Positions 1 to 7,741 of a stretch of DNA of 30,706 nt are shown here, one piece after another. Under the pieces are notes generated by a model, which made no database searches, had not been told where the DNA came from, and saw nothing but the letters and a program-made list of their open reading frames with translations. Position numbers and translations under genes: made by a program. Source of the stretch: SVTX01 sp045542075 (GTDB taxonomy: Bacteria > Bacillota > Clostridia > Oscillospirales > CAG-272); the NCBI GenBank assembly GCA_045542075.1, contig JAZQKI010000011.1:1-30706 (forward strand), in the 5' to 3' direction. Numbering within the stretch: the first letter of the stretch is position 1; every line of letters starts with the position of its first letter.

Positions 1-350
1 AGTTCGTTTGCCGCATAGCTTCGAAAATCCTCACATATTCTCTCAAGCGTTATCTCTTGATCGTAATTGTTGTGCCTATATTCATCCTTCTTTTCATCGA
101 TCTCGGAGAGCATACAAAATCTCCCTTCGCTATCGGTGGAAGAATTGGAAAATATTTCCTTCCCAACTATTTGATATTTTATGTTGTCACTATTTTTACT
201 CTCGTTGATCATTACGATGATGACAACGGCGGCAACGATTCCGATAAGCAGAAGGATGTACGTAAGGATTGCCGACTTTGAAAAGAGCAGATCTGGAATA
301 TTGGCGGCGAGAGCGGTGAGGTTTGGTTTTAAGAAGTTTAACATTATCAT
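1..350 (-). CDS. Membrane-anchored AAA+ ATPase-like protein, N-terminal part (runs off left edge)
   Basis: The frame is open from an ATG at 350 to the window edge, giving about 116 visible residues. An ATG two codons later (344) is an equally good start. One membrane helix lies at about residues 28-49. A hydrophilic stretch follows, with FCMLSEIDEKKDEY and then ITLERICEDFRSYAANE. From memory, this segment precedes the P-loop in a clostridial family of AAA+ ATPases in which a Walker A of the form GxSGTGKTSL comes about 30 residues later; that part is outside the window. The gene starts 10 bases after the stop of the 470-residue protein, whose residues 148-165 resemble the same segment, so the two look like diverged paralogues. 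The helix near the N-terminus suggests a membrane-tethered ATPase with its motor in the cytoplasm. The ATPase call is inferred from this short segment only. Confidence 0.6.
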   Translation of the reverse strand, partial: MIMLNFLKPNLTALAANIPDLLFSKSAILTYILLLIGIVAAVVIIVMINESKNSDNIKYQIVGKEIFSNSSTDSEGRFCMLSEIDEKKDEYRHNNYDQEITLERICEDFRSYAANE

Positions 351-360
351 TCTCTCACTT

Positions 361-1773
361 TCACTTGCGAAGATTGGATTTGGCAAGCTCTTTTGCCGCT
401 TTGCGAGAACTCGGCATTTCATTATCCTTGAAGGCTGTGCTAAGTCCTGAAATGATATCTATCTTTTTGTCCGTTCTTGAAGCGCTTGCGACGGCAGACG
501 GGATAATCCTTGTCGAGATGGCCTCATCGAGGGCACTTTCGGTATCCTTTTTACATTCGTTCAATACGGCTATGTATTTTTCCATGCCAATCCACTGTCT
601 GTTGGATATGGTAAACGTCATATGCTCGTTCAGAAAATCAGTAAAGGAATCAAGCTTTTTCCATTCGCTTTCGTTAACGTCACATATTGCTTGGTCGCTC
701 ATAAGTTTGAATTGAGAATAGCTGATGAGTTTTGCTTGCACAAGTGATTCAGATTTTTCACATGCTGACATCGATATATCAATGATCGAAGAAATCTCCA
801 AAAGTGCTTCCGGCAAGGACGCTACAAGTTCTCCCTCGGCAAGATTCAGAATCGCCCAAAGATTTGAGGGAAGATAGTAGGTGCTTGTCTCTTCTCCTGT
901 CTTTGCCGATATAAAGTGAGCTGCATCGGGAGCCTTAGCATAGTTTACGAAAGACGTAAAATAGGCTGATATATTTGATGTATCTACATCTGTAAGAGCA
1001 ATAAAGTGCATTTTTTCTCTTTCTGCCTGCGCCGCTTCAAGAGTCACCATCGCACCCTTCTTTTTATTTTCGTCGTCAGGCTCAAACAAAAGATTAAACT
1101 CGTTTTTATAACTGTTGTTTACCTGATCTACATGAGCTTCAGTACCAAAGTAATTGCTTATCACACCGATAAGACATTCAAGCTCTTCCGTTGGCATCTG
1201 TCGTAATACCAGTATTCTTGACGATGCAATAGATGCAAAGAGTCCTTTTGCGGCAGCCGAGTTAATTTTACAGCCTCTCTCCTCTGCAAAGGTTGTGAAT
1301 TCATTTACAACATCCAAAAATTTAATTTCTTTATCCATAAAAACAGCAGAAGAATTTTTGAACTCGGATTTAGCATTTTGCGAAATGCTATCATTCAAAT
1401 CAGAATGAAACATTATTTCCGTAGAAAACACGGGAATGACCTCGGCATCTTCAAAGTACGCTTGATTTGCCTTATGGACAGTAGGCTGAGCATCCTTGTC
1501 AAGCTTTGCGCGAACAAAGATTTCCAATATGAAGAATCCTATAGCTACGAGAGCAAGCAGAACAGAAAGGATGCCACCCCAAAAACCATCGGTGCCACTA
1601 CGCAAGCAGTATATTACAATAAGCAGGGAAAGAACCAGCAATACTGCGCCGATGATGGCGTTCTTGGGAAATTTTTTTATGTGGGCACATTCGGCATCTA
1701 ATTTATAGTTCTGTGTGGTCGAGCTTGTTATGGTGTTTTTTTCTGTGTCGTTAAGTTTGTTATTTTTTGACAT
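361..1773 (-). CDS. Two-helix membrane protein with a degenerate AAA+-like domain (putative pseudo-ATPase)
   Basis: This protein has 470 residues. The start is an ATG preceded by GGAG at good spacing. Membrane helices lie at about 38-57 and 66-87. The remaining 380 residues are soluble and follow the layout of the clostridial AAA+ family of its neighbour. There is a pre-P-loop helix (148-165), then IASSRILVLRQMPTEELEC at 182-200 where the family has a Walker A loop, HFIALTDVDTSN at 256-267 where Walker B (DEMN-type) belongs, and LPSNLWAILN at 301-310 where the sensor-1 strand belongs. The P-loop Gly-Lys-Thr/Ser residues and the Walker B Asp-Glu pair are absent. I therefore read it as a fold-retaining, non-hydrolysing partner. 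It is the fourth gene of the cassette. The homology is recalled by eye, not searched; a plain hypothetical membrane protein is the fallback. Confidence 0.7.
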   Translation of the reverse strand: MSKNNKLNDTEKNTITSSTTQNYKLDAECAHIKKFPKNAIIGAVLLVLSLLIVIYCLRSGTDGFWGGILSVLLALVAIGFFILEIFVRAKLDKDAQPTVHKANQAYFEDAEVIPVFSTEIMFHSDLNDSISQNAKSEFKNSSAVFMDKEIKFLDVVNEFTTFAEERGCKINSAAAKGLFASIASSRILVLRQMPTEELECLIGVISNYFGTEAHVDQVNNSYKNEFNLLFEPDDENKKKGAMVTLEAAQAEREKMHFIALTDVDTSNISAYFTSFVNYAKAPDAAHFISAKTGEETSTYYLPSNLWAILNLAEGELVASLPEALLEISSIIDISMSACEKSESLVQAKLISYSQFKLMSDQAICDVNESEWKKLDSFTDFLNEHMTFTISNRQWIGMEKYIAVLNECKKDTESALDEAISTRIIPSAVASASRTDKKIDIISGLSTAFKDNEMPSSRKAAKELAKSNLRK

Positions 1774-1867
1774 ATTTACTCCGTTAAATTGGCTTTTCAG
1801 TGCATTGACGACAAGGTGAATGCACAGTTCGTTTTATAGTTGATATAATTATTCGGTGTGCTTATTC

Positions 1868-2401
1868 TCACCTGAGAGTGTGGAGTAATGCAACAATGAG
1901 ATTGATTATCAAAAGCACCGCAATGGCCGCGACGGAAATTGCCGTTAGCTTCCATTGACCGCTTCCCTTTTCATCACTTTTGGGGATAAGAAGATCAGAA
2001 GAGATATTTGCATTTTTCATTGAGTCAACATTGGTGATAACTGTTATTTGTCCGTCCTTCAAGGTGTATTCATTGCCACATGAGCGTACCTTGTCTACAC
2101 GGAGCTTAACAGCAACGCAATTTTCATCGACGGCAATCTCTTTTTCGAAGGCAATTCCCGCATCCAGGCCAACGTTTACTGCATATTCTACCCCGCCGAG
2201 TATTGCATTGCCGTTGGAATTTATCTGTTCAAGCGTAAAGAAAAGCTTATCAATGCGAACGTCCATATCACTTGAAAATCTGATGACCGCATACCGCTGT
2301 CTGCCGCGTTTGATAATGGTATACTGTTTTACCCAAACGTATCCATCTGTGTTTGGCCTTGTATATTCCCTTTTTAATATGATTTCATTTTTTTCAGTCA
2401 T
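1868..2401 (-). CDS. Tail-anchored protein of unknown function
   Basis: I do not recognise this family. The protein has 177 residues. The chosen start is the ATG at 2401, with GGTGA about five bases upstream; it overlaps the stop of the preceding gene in ATGACTGA. The frame extends upstream to GTG and TTG codons (2410, 2413), but those lack a good ribosome site. Residues 1-140 are soluble and alternate polar and hydrophobic positions, suggesting a beta-rich fold. A single strongly hydrophobic helix at about 153-174 is followed by only three residues (TLR). There is no signal peptide, so it is probably tail-anchored with the soluble domain in the cytoplasm. It could be an adaptor that brings another cassette protein to the membrane, but that is inference from position only. 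Confidence 0.7.
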   Translation of the reverse strand: MTEKNEIILKREYTRPNTDGYVWVKQYTIIKRGRQRYAVIRFSSDMDVRIDKLFFTLEQINSNGNAILGGVEYAVNVGLDAGIAFEKEIAVDENCVAVKLRVDKVRSCGNEYTLKDGQITVITNVDSMKNANISSDLLIPKSDEKGSGQWKLTAISVAAIAVLLIINLIVALLHTLR

Positions 2402-3089
2402 TTTCTTCACCAAAAATTTGTTTTTTTCGAATCGTCAGATATAGAAGCACAACCAAAATACCTATAACCGACGATTCTGCAATGTTTACACCAAGGCTAA
2501 TGTACCAGTTGAGATTGAAAAGCTTTGCAATACTTGATATAGCTGTTCTCATCAAAAGTCCGCAAGCTACTGTCATTGCAATTGTCAAAACCGAAAATGT
2601 ACAGATCTTGATTAAAGACGTATATTGCAGCGTTGAGAAATATTCTTTTTCGTTTATTGCTTTTAATACCAGGCAAACATAGGAGGCATCACTCGGGAGC
2701 TGTATATCTCTTGTTTCCCCTTTTATTTCGATATTCTCTGCAAGGGCAAGTATTTTGATAAGCTTGTCTGCGCTGTTGTAAACGGCAACCTCATATCTGA
2801 TTGAAACAACGTCCTCAGAAAGCTGACATTTGATGTATTTGCGGTCTCCGTACGTGAAAAGCAAATATTTTTTCAGATATTTACGGTATTTTGTGTCAGG
2901 TTCGCAAACGATTCCTCTTCCCTCGGGAAATTTATATTTGCTGATTCCCGTATCTGTGGGAGGATGTTTTTTATAACTCGGGGAAAGAAGAAAATATGTT
3001 AACGGCTTTGTCATAACGAACACGTATATCGCGCAAAAAACGATGAGTGCTGTTACGGCAGAGAGACAGCTTATGATTGCGTCTGTCAA
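2394..3089 (-). CDS. Membrane protein with central soluble domain, unknown function
   Basis: I do not recognise this family. The start is most likely the TTG at 3089, because AGGAGG lies nine bases upstream; an earlier in-frame TTG at 3107 would sit on top of that ribosome site. From 3089 the protein has 231 residues. Helices lie at about 6-26, 160-183 and 200-220. Between the first and second there are about 130 residues, probably outside the membrane, with a lysine/tyrosine-rich stretch near residues 65-85 and a predicted beta-rich part. The C-terminal tail is short and charged. It lies 14 bases after the CvpA-like gene and overlaps the next gene by eight, so it is translated as part of the cassette. 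Such a layout fits a structural or sensing component of a membrane complex, which is inference. Confidence 0.72.
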   Translation of the reverse strand: MTDAIISCLSAVTALIVFCAIYVFVMTKPLTYFLLSPSYKKHPPTDTGISKYKFPEGRGIVCEPDTKYRKYLKKYLLFTYGDRKYIKCQLSEDVVSIRYEVAVYNSADKLIKILALAENIEIKGETRDIQLPSDASYVCLVLKAINEKEYFSTLQYTSLIKICTFSVLTIAMTVACGLLMRTAISSIAKLFNLNWYISLGVNIAESSVIGILVVLLYLTIRKKQIFGEEND

Positions 3090-3103
3090 TTTATCATCCC
3101 TCC

Positions 3104-4558
3104 TCAAGTTTGGTTTAGTAATGCATCGACGTCAGAAGACGATATTCGGTCATAATTACTTTCTGCTGTTTGTATAAGCTTATAGGCAAAAAGCTGACTG
3201 ATAGATGGATCGACCGACAGATCGTACTCATCAAATCTTTCCAAAAGCTTCTCGCTAAGCGCTTGGATTCGATCTTGTGTTCCGGTGACATCATGAAGCA
3301 CCTGTGATGTGTCGCTGGCTATTTTCTTTGTTATAGAAGCGCGCTGACTATCAGATAAATTTGTTGCCACAAAGTCTGAGATTGCTACGCTTGCTGCATT
3401 TTCAAGTCTCCATTTTACGCTCTCCATATGAGGATTATCTTCAAGAACCTCGTAAAGCTTGGTGGTCAAAAGATAATAGTCGATCTCAGCATGCGTGCTA
3501 TCAAGCTTTATGTCGCATTCGATCAAAACACCTATGATATCCAAAAGTGTTTTTGTTGTGGGCATGATATTATACTCATTGACATCGGAAGAAATGAGCA
3601 GAAGTTCGTTTATCAACGGTCTGAAATCATCACTAAAATAAGGGGTTTCGAATCCCATAAATTCTTCCCCTTGTATCCATGCAGAGGAAAATTCAGGCAA
3701 GACTTCAAGTGCCACAGAGTGCAATATTTCGGATTTCCCAAAGCTTTCGTAAATCTGATCAGAGTTCTCTGAAAAGTCAAAGGATTCGTTGTTGTCCTTG
3801 AATCCGCCAACGATATTTACTGTAGATTCTACCGCTTTTCTAATGGAAGAGATCTCATCATTTGCATTGATGGTTTTTCCATTAAAATCCGTTGAGGTGA
3901 GATTTCTGTAAATGAGTTCTCCGCCCATTGCATAGCAGAAATTGCCCACTGTATCGGACGCGCATTCGTCAATTGGCTCAAGGTTGGGTAAGGTAATCTC
4001 TGCACTTTCGGGGATAATGCTATTTATTTCTTCCGTCAGCTTTGCCGTATCGCCAAGAATGTGAAGCGTTCCCATAATGGGAGAAATGATTGTTGTTGCA
4101 AGAATTATTCCGCAAACGCCTCCCAAAATTGTGCCCCAAATCTTGTCTGACTTGCATTCCGCACAATCACTGCTGCCCATCTTTTTAAGCTTCCGCTTTA
4201 TGATGATATTGATCAGTGCGTTTATTATCCACTTGAATATTGGGAAAACCACAGCAAATATAAGAACATTTGCTAACACTTGTATGAAAAACGAAGCGAT
4301 TCCATAAACCGACAAAAATTCCTCAACTATTTCGAAGTTGTTTTTGATAAGGTCATTGACAACATTTTCCATAAGCGCTTCGGTAATCGCGTTTCCCAGT
4401 GCGCGAGAAACAAAAATGGAGCATATAATGCTGCAAACTACGGCGCACAAAGACATAAGAGCGCGCAAAGGCCCCCTCAAAAAGCCGTTAAAGGCTTCTT
4501 TGCCTATACATAGGATGCATATCAATAGCATCGCCAGTGAGAACGTAGTAAGCTGCAT
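3104..4558 (-). CDS. CvpA-like membrane protein with large C-terminal domain
   Basis: The start is the ATG at 4558, which has AAAGGAG eight bases upstream; an in-frame TTG at 4591 has no ribosome site. The protein has 484 residues. About four membrane helices fill residues 1-170 (roughly 4-20, 33-52, 88-120, 142-166). The opening segment, with GKEAFNGFLRGPLRALMSL and a following hydrophobic helix, resembles CvpA (colicin V production) family proteins, which have an early F-x-R-G-x-x-R turn. A cysteine pair, CAEC, sits in the loop at 132-135. Residues 170-484 are soluble, acidic and helical and are not part of standard CvpA, which is about 160-180 residues long. It is the first gene of the cassette, directly behind the promoter at 4610-4638. 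The CvpA relation is by pattern; the function of the long tail is unknown. Confidence 0.7.
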   Translation of the reverse strand: MQLTTFSLAMLLICILCIGKEAFNGFLRGPLRALMSLCAVVCSIICSIFVSRALGNAITEALMENVVNDLIKNNFEIVEEFLSVYGIASFFIQVLANVLIFAVVFPIFKWIINALINIIIKRKLKKMGSSDCAECKSDKIWGTILGGVCGIILATTIISPIMGTLHILGDTAKLTEEINSIIPESAEITLPNLEPIDECASDTVGNFCYAMGGELIYRNLTSTDFNGKTINANDEISSIRKAVESTVNIVGGFKDNNESFDFSENSDQIYESFGKSEILHSVALEVLPEFSSAWIQGEEFMGFETPYFSDDFRPLINELLLISSDVNEYNIMPTTKTLLDIIGVLIECDIKLDSTHAEIDYYLLTTKLYEVLEDNPHMESVKWRLENAASVAISDFVATNLSDSQRASITKKIASDTSQVLHDVTGTQDRIQALSEKLLERFDEYDLSVDPSISQLFAYKLIQTAESNYDRISSSDVDALLNQT

Positions 4559-4609
4559 AGTATATACTCCTTTAGGAATACCGATTTTCAAATACTATAA
4601 TAATATAAT

Positions 4610-4638
4610 ATTCTATCATAAATGTAGAACACTGTCAA
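4610..4638 (-). promoter_or_regulatory. Promoter of the AAA+/CvpA-like cassette
   Basis: On the minus strand the -35 box is TTGACA (4638-4633) and the -10 box is TAGAAT (4615-4610), separated by exactly 17 bases. It lies about 50 bases upstream of the ATG at 4558 and just past the terminator of the ABC operon, so the cassette has its own transcription start. No operator-like repeat overlaps it. Confidence 0.8.
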
Positions 4639-4653
4639 TACTTTTAGAAATAA

Positions 4654-4685
4654 ACAACGGCAAAACACGATGGTCTTGCCGTTGT
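4654..4685 (-). terminator. Intrinsic terminator of the ABC-2 exporter operon
   Basis: A perfect 10-bp stem (ACAACGGCAA with TTGCCGTTGT) closes a 12-base loop. On the minus strand it is followed by TTTATTTCT. It lies downstream of the last permease gene and directly before the cassette promoter, separating the two operons. Confidence 0.75.
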
Positions 4686-4825
4686 CTGTTATTAAAATTC
4701 AATGATTGTTTTTTTTAGTCTTTTTCTCAAGGGGTGCTTTAGATAGGAAAAGGATAGTTTGGAACAATGTATCATATTATGTATGCACCCTTTTGGCACC
4801 CCAAACGGAAAATGGACTCATTATA

Positions 4826-5617
4826 TCACGTTCCAGTGCTTTCATAAAGTTTGACCATTCTCGACCAAACAAGCACGCAGATAGTGGCAAATGCGGCGGT
4901 AAAGCCTACAATTGCCGCGGCGAGAAGCCACGGGTTTGCCACGGGAGAAAACAGATTTTCAAAGGGATAAAACAGGCACAGTCCCAACGGAATTATATAA
5001 GTGAGAATGTTTTGTATTACCTTTGGATAGATCTTCATAGGGTACTTTGTATATCCCGAGAAGTTGTAGATAAACTGGAGCAGCGGTCCGCTTCGTGTGA
5101 ACTTGAATGCCAAGGATGCGACTAAAACCTTGAAGGACGATATAATTATCGCTGCGCAGATAATACCGAGGATTATAAGCGCAATACTGCCAAAGCCTCC
5201 TATGATCTCCACGTGCCCTGCGCAAAGCGCGATAAGCGCCGTGGCAACGATAAGCTCTCCGAGAGCCTCAAGCTGTATTTCCGAGGCTATAACCTGAAAA
5301 AGAATAGGCAGAGGGCGCAAAAACAGATGGTCCATCTTTCCCTGCTTTACCTCAAAATAAGCTACTGTCCACAGCCTGTCGGTAAACATATGGTCAAGTC
5401 CTACCGCCATATTGGTAAGACCGAACAGAAAGCCTATCTGATATATACTATAGCCGTCAACGGACGGTACCGCGCTGACGAGAAGGTACAGAGTCAGGAG
5501 CGAAGCGACCTGACCGAACAAAAACGCGATTATTCCTATAATAAGATTAGCTTTATACACCATTTTGCTCATTAAGGAGGATTTAGCGTATGTAAAATAA
5601 AGTTTGATATATCTCAT
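4826..5617 (-). CDS. ABC-2 type exporter permease (COG3694-like)
   Basis: This integral membrane protein of 263 residues has about six hydrophobic segments. Its N-terminus (YIKLYFTYAKSSLMSKMVYKANL) is typical of ABC-2 permeases of the COG3694 type, and the conserved loop after the second helix reads YFEVKQGKMDHLFLRPLP. These proteins form a heteromeric channel with a COG4587-type permease and a COG4586-type ATPase, and all three are adjacent here. GGGAGG lies seven bases before the ATG, and the gene begins three bases after the preceding stop. The substrate cannot be told from sequence; the family is loosely linked to drug or lipid-like export. It is the last gene of the operon. Confidence 0.9.
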   Translation of the reverse strand: MRYIKLYFTYAKSSLMSKMVYKANLIIGIIAFLFGQVASLLTLYLLVSAVPSVDGYSIYQIGFLFGLTNMAVGLDHMFTDRLWTVAYFEVKQGKMDHLFLRPLPILFQVIASEIQLEALGELIVATALIALCAGHVEIIGGFGSIALIILGIICAAIIISSFKVLVASLAFKFTRSGPLLQFIYNFSGYTKYPMKIYPKVIQNILTYIIPLGLCLFYPFENLFSPVANPWLLAAAIVGFTAAFATICVLVWSRMVKLYESTGT

Positions 5618-5620
5618 AGC

Positions 5621-6466
5621 TTAACCTCCCTGTACAGTCAGCTTTTTAATGGCGCGCCTAAATAGCAGATGATTTGCCAGCTCAATAACTAAAAGCCATA
5701 CCAAGGCTATCAGAATATATTTTAGGATATCCCATATATCGAGCTTGCCCATAATAGTCAGGACAGGCACCGAGTTCATAAACGCAAACGGAGTATATGA
5801 AAAGATAACACCAAGCGTTCCCATATATGCCAGAGGTATCATTTTTCCGCCGAGGAAGGATTCAAGAGTGCTTCTTATCATATTGAGTCCAAAAAGGTGG
5901 TCGGTATAAAATACCATCATACCTATAAAATAGCTTATCGCGTCATTTATAAAGCCTGCGATAATACTGAACACAAGGAAAAATACAAGATTTAGCGCAA
6001 AACCTCCCGCGGTGACCTCAAGAAGTCCCGTGGAGATGAATATGGCGTATACCACGGTCATGATAGGAATTATTACTACCATAAAATCAAGTGCCAGAAC
6101 CCCGAAATAGGTAAACAAATGTCGAAGTCTGTATGAAACGGGCTTTGTAAGAGTGTTTGAGATAGTTCCCTCTCTTACGTCTGTAAAAATATTATAGCTT
6201 GTACTTCCCGCGCCCATTATAAAGGAAAACAGAAATGACGTTATCATATAAAGCACCATATCGTTGTAGGTAAAGCCGTTGATGACTGACGACATACCTC
6301 CCGGAGAGCTTCTGTATATTGCTCCATAAAGAAACAGTATAAAGAAAACTTCGCCAAAGGATATGACGCCCCACATAACTATCTGTGCCTTGTATGCAAG
6401 CTCGCTCTTCATTCCCGCCCTTGCAAAAGGAAGATACAGGGTTAATGTTCTTTTAATGCTTTTCAT
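5621..6466 (-). CDS. ABC-2 type exporter permease (COG4587-like)
   Basis: This membrane protein of 281 residues has about six hydrophobic segments and the N-terminal amphipathic stretch (LTLYLPFARAGMKSELAYKAQ) seen in COG4587 permeases. The loop FTDVREGTISNTLTKPVSYRLRHL at about residues 91-114 is the characteristic coupling region of ABC-2 permeases and probably contacts the ATPase. The gene overlaps the end of the ATPase gene by 14 bases and has no clear ribosome site of its own, so translation is probably coupled. It pairs with the permease that follows it. Confidence 0.9.
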   Translation of the reverse strand: MKSIKRTLTLYLPFARAGMKSELAYKAQIVMWGVISFGEVFFILFLYGAIYRSSPGGMSSVINGFTYNDMVLYMITSFLFSFIMGAGSTSYNIFTDVREGTISNTLTKPVSYRLRHLFTYFGVLALDFMVVIIPIMTVVYAIFISTGLLEVTAGGFALNLVFFLVFSIIAGFINDAISYFIGMMVFYTDHLFGLNMIRSTLESFLGGKMIPLAYMGTLGVIFSYTPFAFMNSVPVLTIMGKLDIWDILKYILIALVWLLVIELANHLLFRRAIKKLTVQGG

Positions 6467-7439
6467 ATAGTTTTTTCGTTATATCCTCAATAGAAATGTC
6501 CTCGATCTTGAAATCCTTGATATGATATGTATTGATAAGATACATCAGCAGATCGTCAAGATCGACCTCGTTAAGTGAAAATTTGATTGCTTTATGCTCA
6601 TCCTTGTCCTCAACGCTGATGCCCGCAAACTTGCTCTCAAGCTCAGCCTCGTCAAGCTCAACATTAGACGGAATGACTACGGTTTTTGTATTGCCAAAGC
6701 GGTACTTAATACCATCAAGACTTCCGTCGTAGAGTATGCGTCCTTTATCAATTATGATGATACGGTTGCACAGCTCCTCTATATCCTTCATATCGTGAGT
6801 TGTGAGTATGACGGTGATACCGTATTTCTTGTTGAGCTCCTTGATAGCTCCTCTTATCTTGTCCTTGACAAGCACGTCAAGACCTATCGTGGGCTCGTCA
6901 AGGTACACTATTTTCGGAGAATGGATGAGTGCTGCGGCAAAGTCAGCTCTCATTCTCTGTCCAAGCGAGAGCGAGCGTACGGTCTGATTAAGAAAAGGCT
7001 TCATATCCAGAAGCTCGCAGAGATATTCGAATCTTTCGTTATACTCCTCGTCTGATACCTCGTAGATGCTTTTGAGTATCTTGAACGTCTCAATAAGCGG
7101 AATATCCCACCAGAGCTGTGTTTTCTGACCGAAAACAACTCCCATTTCGCGATTTATCTTTTGTCTGTTTTTTTCAAAATCCATACCATCCACGGTCACA
7201 CTGCCGCTCGTGGGGTGCAGAATGCCGCACATCATTTTAATGGTTGTTGATTTTCCCGCGCCGTTTGCGCCTATGTAGCCGACGATCTCGCCCTCTGCAA
7301 TATCAAAAGAGATTCCGTCTACTGCTTTAATATCTTCATATTTTCTTGAAAACAAGGATTTGACCATTCCGATAAAGCCCTCTTTTCTTATAGGCTTTTT
7401 GAAGGTTTTTGACAGATCCTTTACGCTTATAATGTTCAT
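6453..7439 (-). CDS. ABC transporter ATP-binding protein (COG4586-like)
   Basis: This 328-residue protein powers the two downstream permeases. Visible motifs are Walker A GANGAGKST (57-65), the LSLGQ signature (157-161), Walker B IVYLDE (177-182) followed by the D-loop region PTIGLD, and the switch histidine in TTHD (H215). The N-terminal 20-40 residues with the lysine-rich insert and the extended C-terminal 90 residues are typical of the COG4586 subgroup. GGAGGA lies a few bases before the ATG. It is the first gene of the operon and has a strong promoter at 7500-7528. Exporter direction is the family expectation; the substrate is unknown. Confidence 0.93.
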   Translation of the reverse strand: MNIISVKDLSKTFKKPIRKEGFIGMVKSLFSRKYEDIKAVDGISFDIAEGEIVGYIGANGAGKSTTIKMMCGILHPTSGSVTVDGMDFEKNRQKINREMGVVFGQKTQLWWDIPLIETFKILKSIYEVSDEEYNERFEYLCELLDMKPFLNQTVRSLSLGQRMRADFAAALIHSPKIVYLDEPTIGLDVLVKDKIRGAIKELNKKYGITVILTTHDMKDIEELCNRIIIIDKGRILYDGSLDGIKYRFGNTKTVVIPSNVELDEAELESKFAGISVEDKDEHKAIKFSLNEVDLDDLLMYLINTYHIKDFKIEDISIEDITKKLYEKH

Positions 7440-7499
7440 ATATTCCTCCGTTTTTTAACGAATTTTACAAGTTCTGATAAGTAATTTGTTTGTAATCTC

Positions 7500-7528
7500 A
7501 TAATAGCATACATATTAAAAAAAGTCAA
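7500..7528 (-). promoter_or_regulatory. Promoter of the ABC-2 exporter operon
   Basis: On the minus strand TTGACT (7528-7523) and TATTAT (7505-7500) are spaced by 17 bases. It lies about 60 bases before the ATPase start codon at 7439 and downstream of the terminator at 7576-7610, which insulates it. Confidence 0.8.
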
Positions 7529-7575
7529 TGAATTTTATTATTTGTTCTGCATTCATATGTCATATTTCCCACGTG

Positions 7576-7610
7576 AAAAATAAAAAGTGCGCCAACCAAA
7601 GCCAGCGCAC
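7576..7610 (-). terminator. Minus-strand intrinsic terminator with no gene upstream
   Basis: On the minus strand GTGCGC pairs with GCGCAC, and the stem extends to about 10 bp through G-U pairs around a TTTG loop. TTTTTATTTTT follows directly. On the plus strand there is no U tract. The only genes nearby diverge from here, so no annotated minus-strand gene feeds it; see the small-RNA candidate at 7576-7660. Confidence 0.75.
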
Positions 7611-7660
7611 CGAAAAACGCAAACCTCGATTGTCGCCAAACAAATCGAATAAGAATAAGG
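7576..7660 (-). ncRNA. Candidate small RNA ending at the orphan terminator
   Basis: The 302-base gap 7440-7741 holds the ABC promoter, the orphan terminator and this stretch. Going along the minus strand, a first hairpin (TCGAT-T-TGT with ACAATCGA, 7648-7626, one bulged base) is followed after about 20 bases by the terminator hairpin. That two-hairpin shape resembles a short regulatory RNA. A possible but weak promoter (TTGAGT-17-TTATTC) lies just upstream. No open reading frame with a ribosome site is present. The 5' end is not defined by the sequence, and the region could instead be a remnant of a lost gene. Confidence 0.3.
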
Positions 7661-7741
7661 GATAATATTAACTTCACTCAATCCGCATAGATGTATATTT
7701 TTTTGTTAATACTCCATATATAACTATATCTGGAGGAATAT

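Noticed and set aside
1800..1825. Terminator between the 177- and 470-residue cassette genes
   Set aside because: GTGCATT/AATGCAC forms a 7-bp stem, but there is no U tract on the minus strand. It is at most an RNA processing or stability stem.
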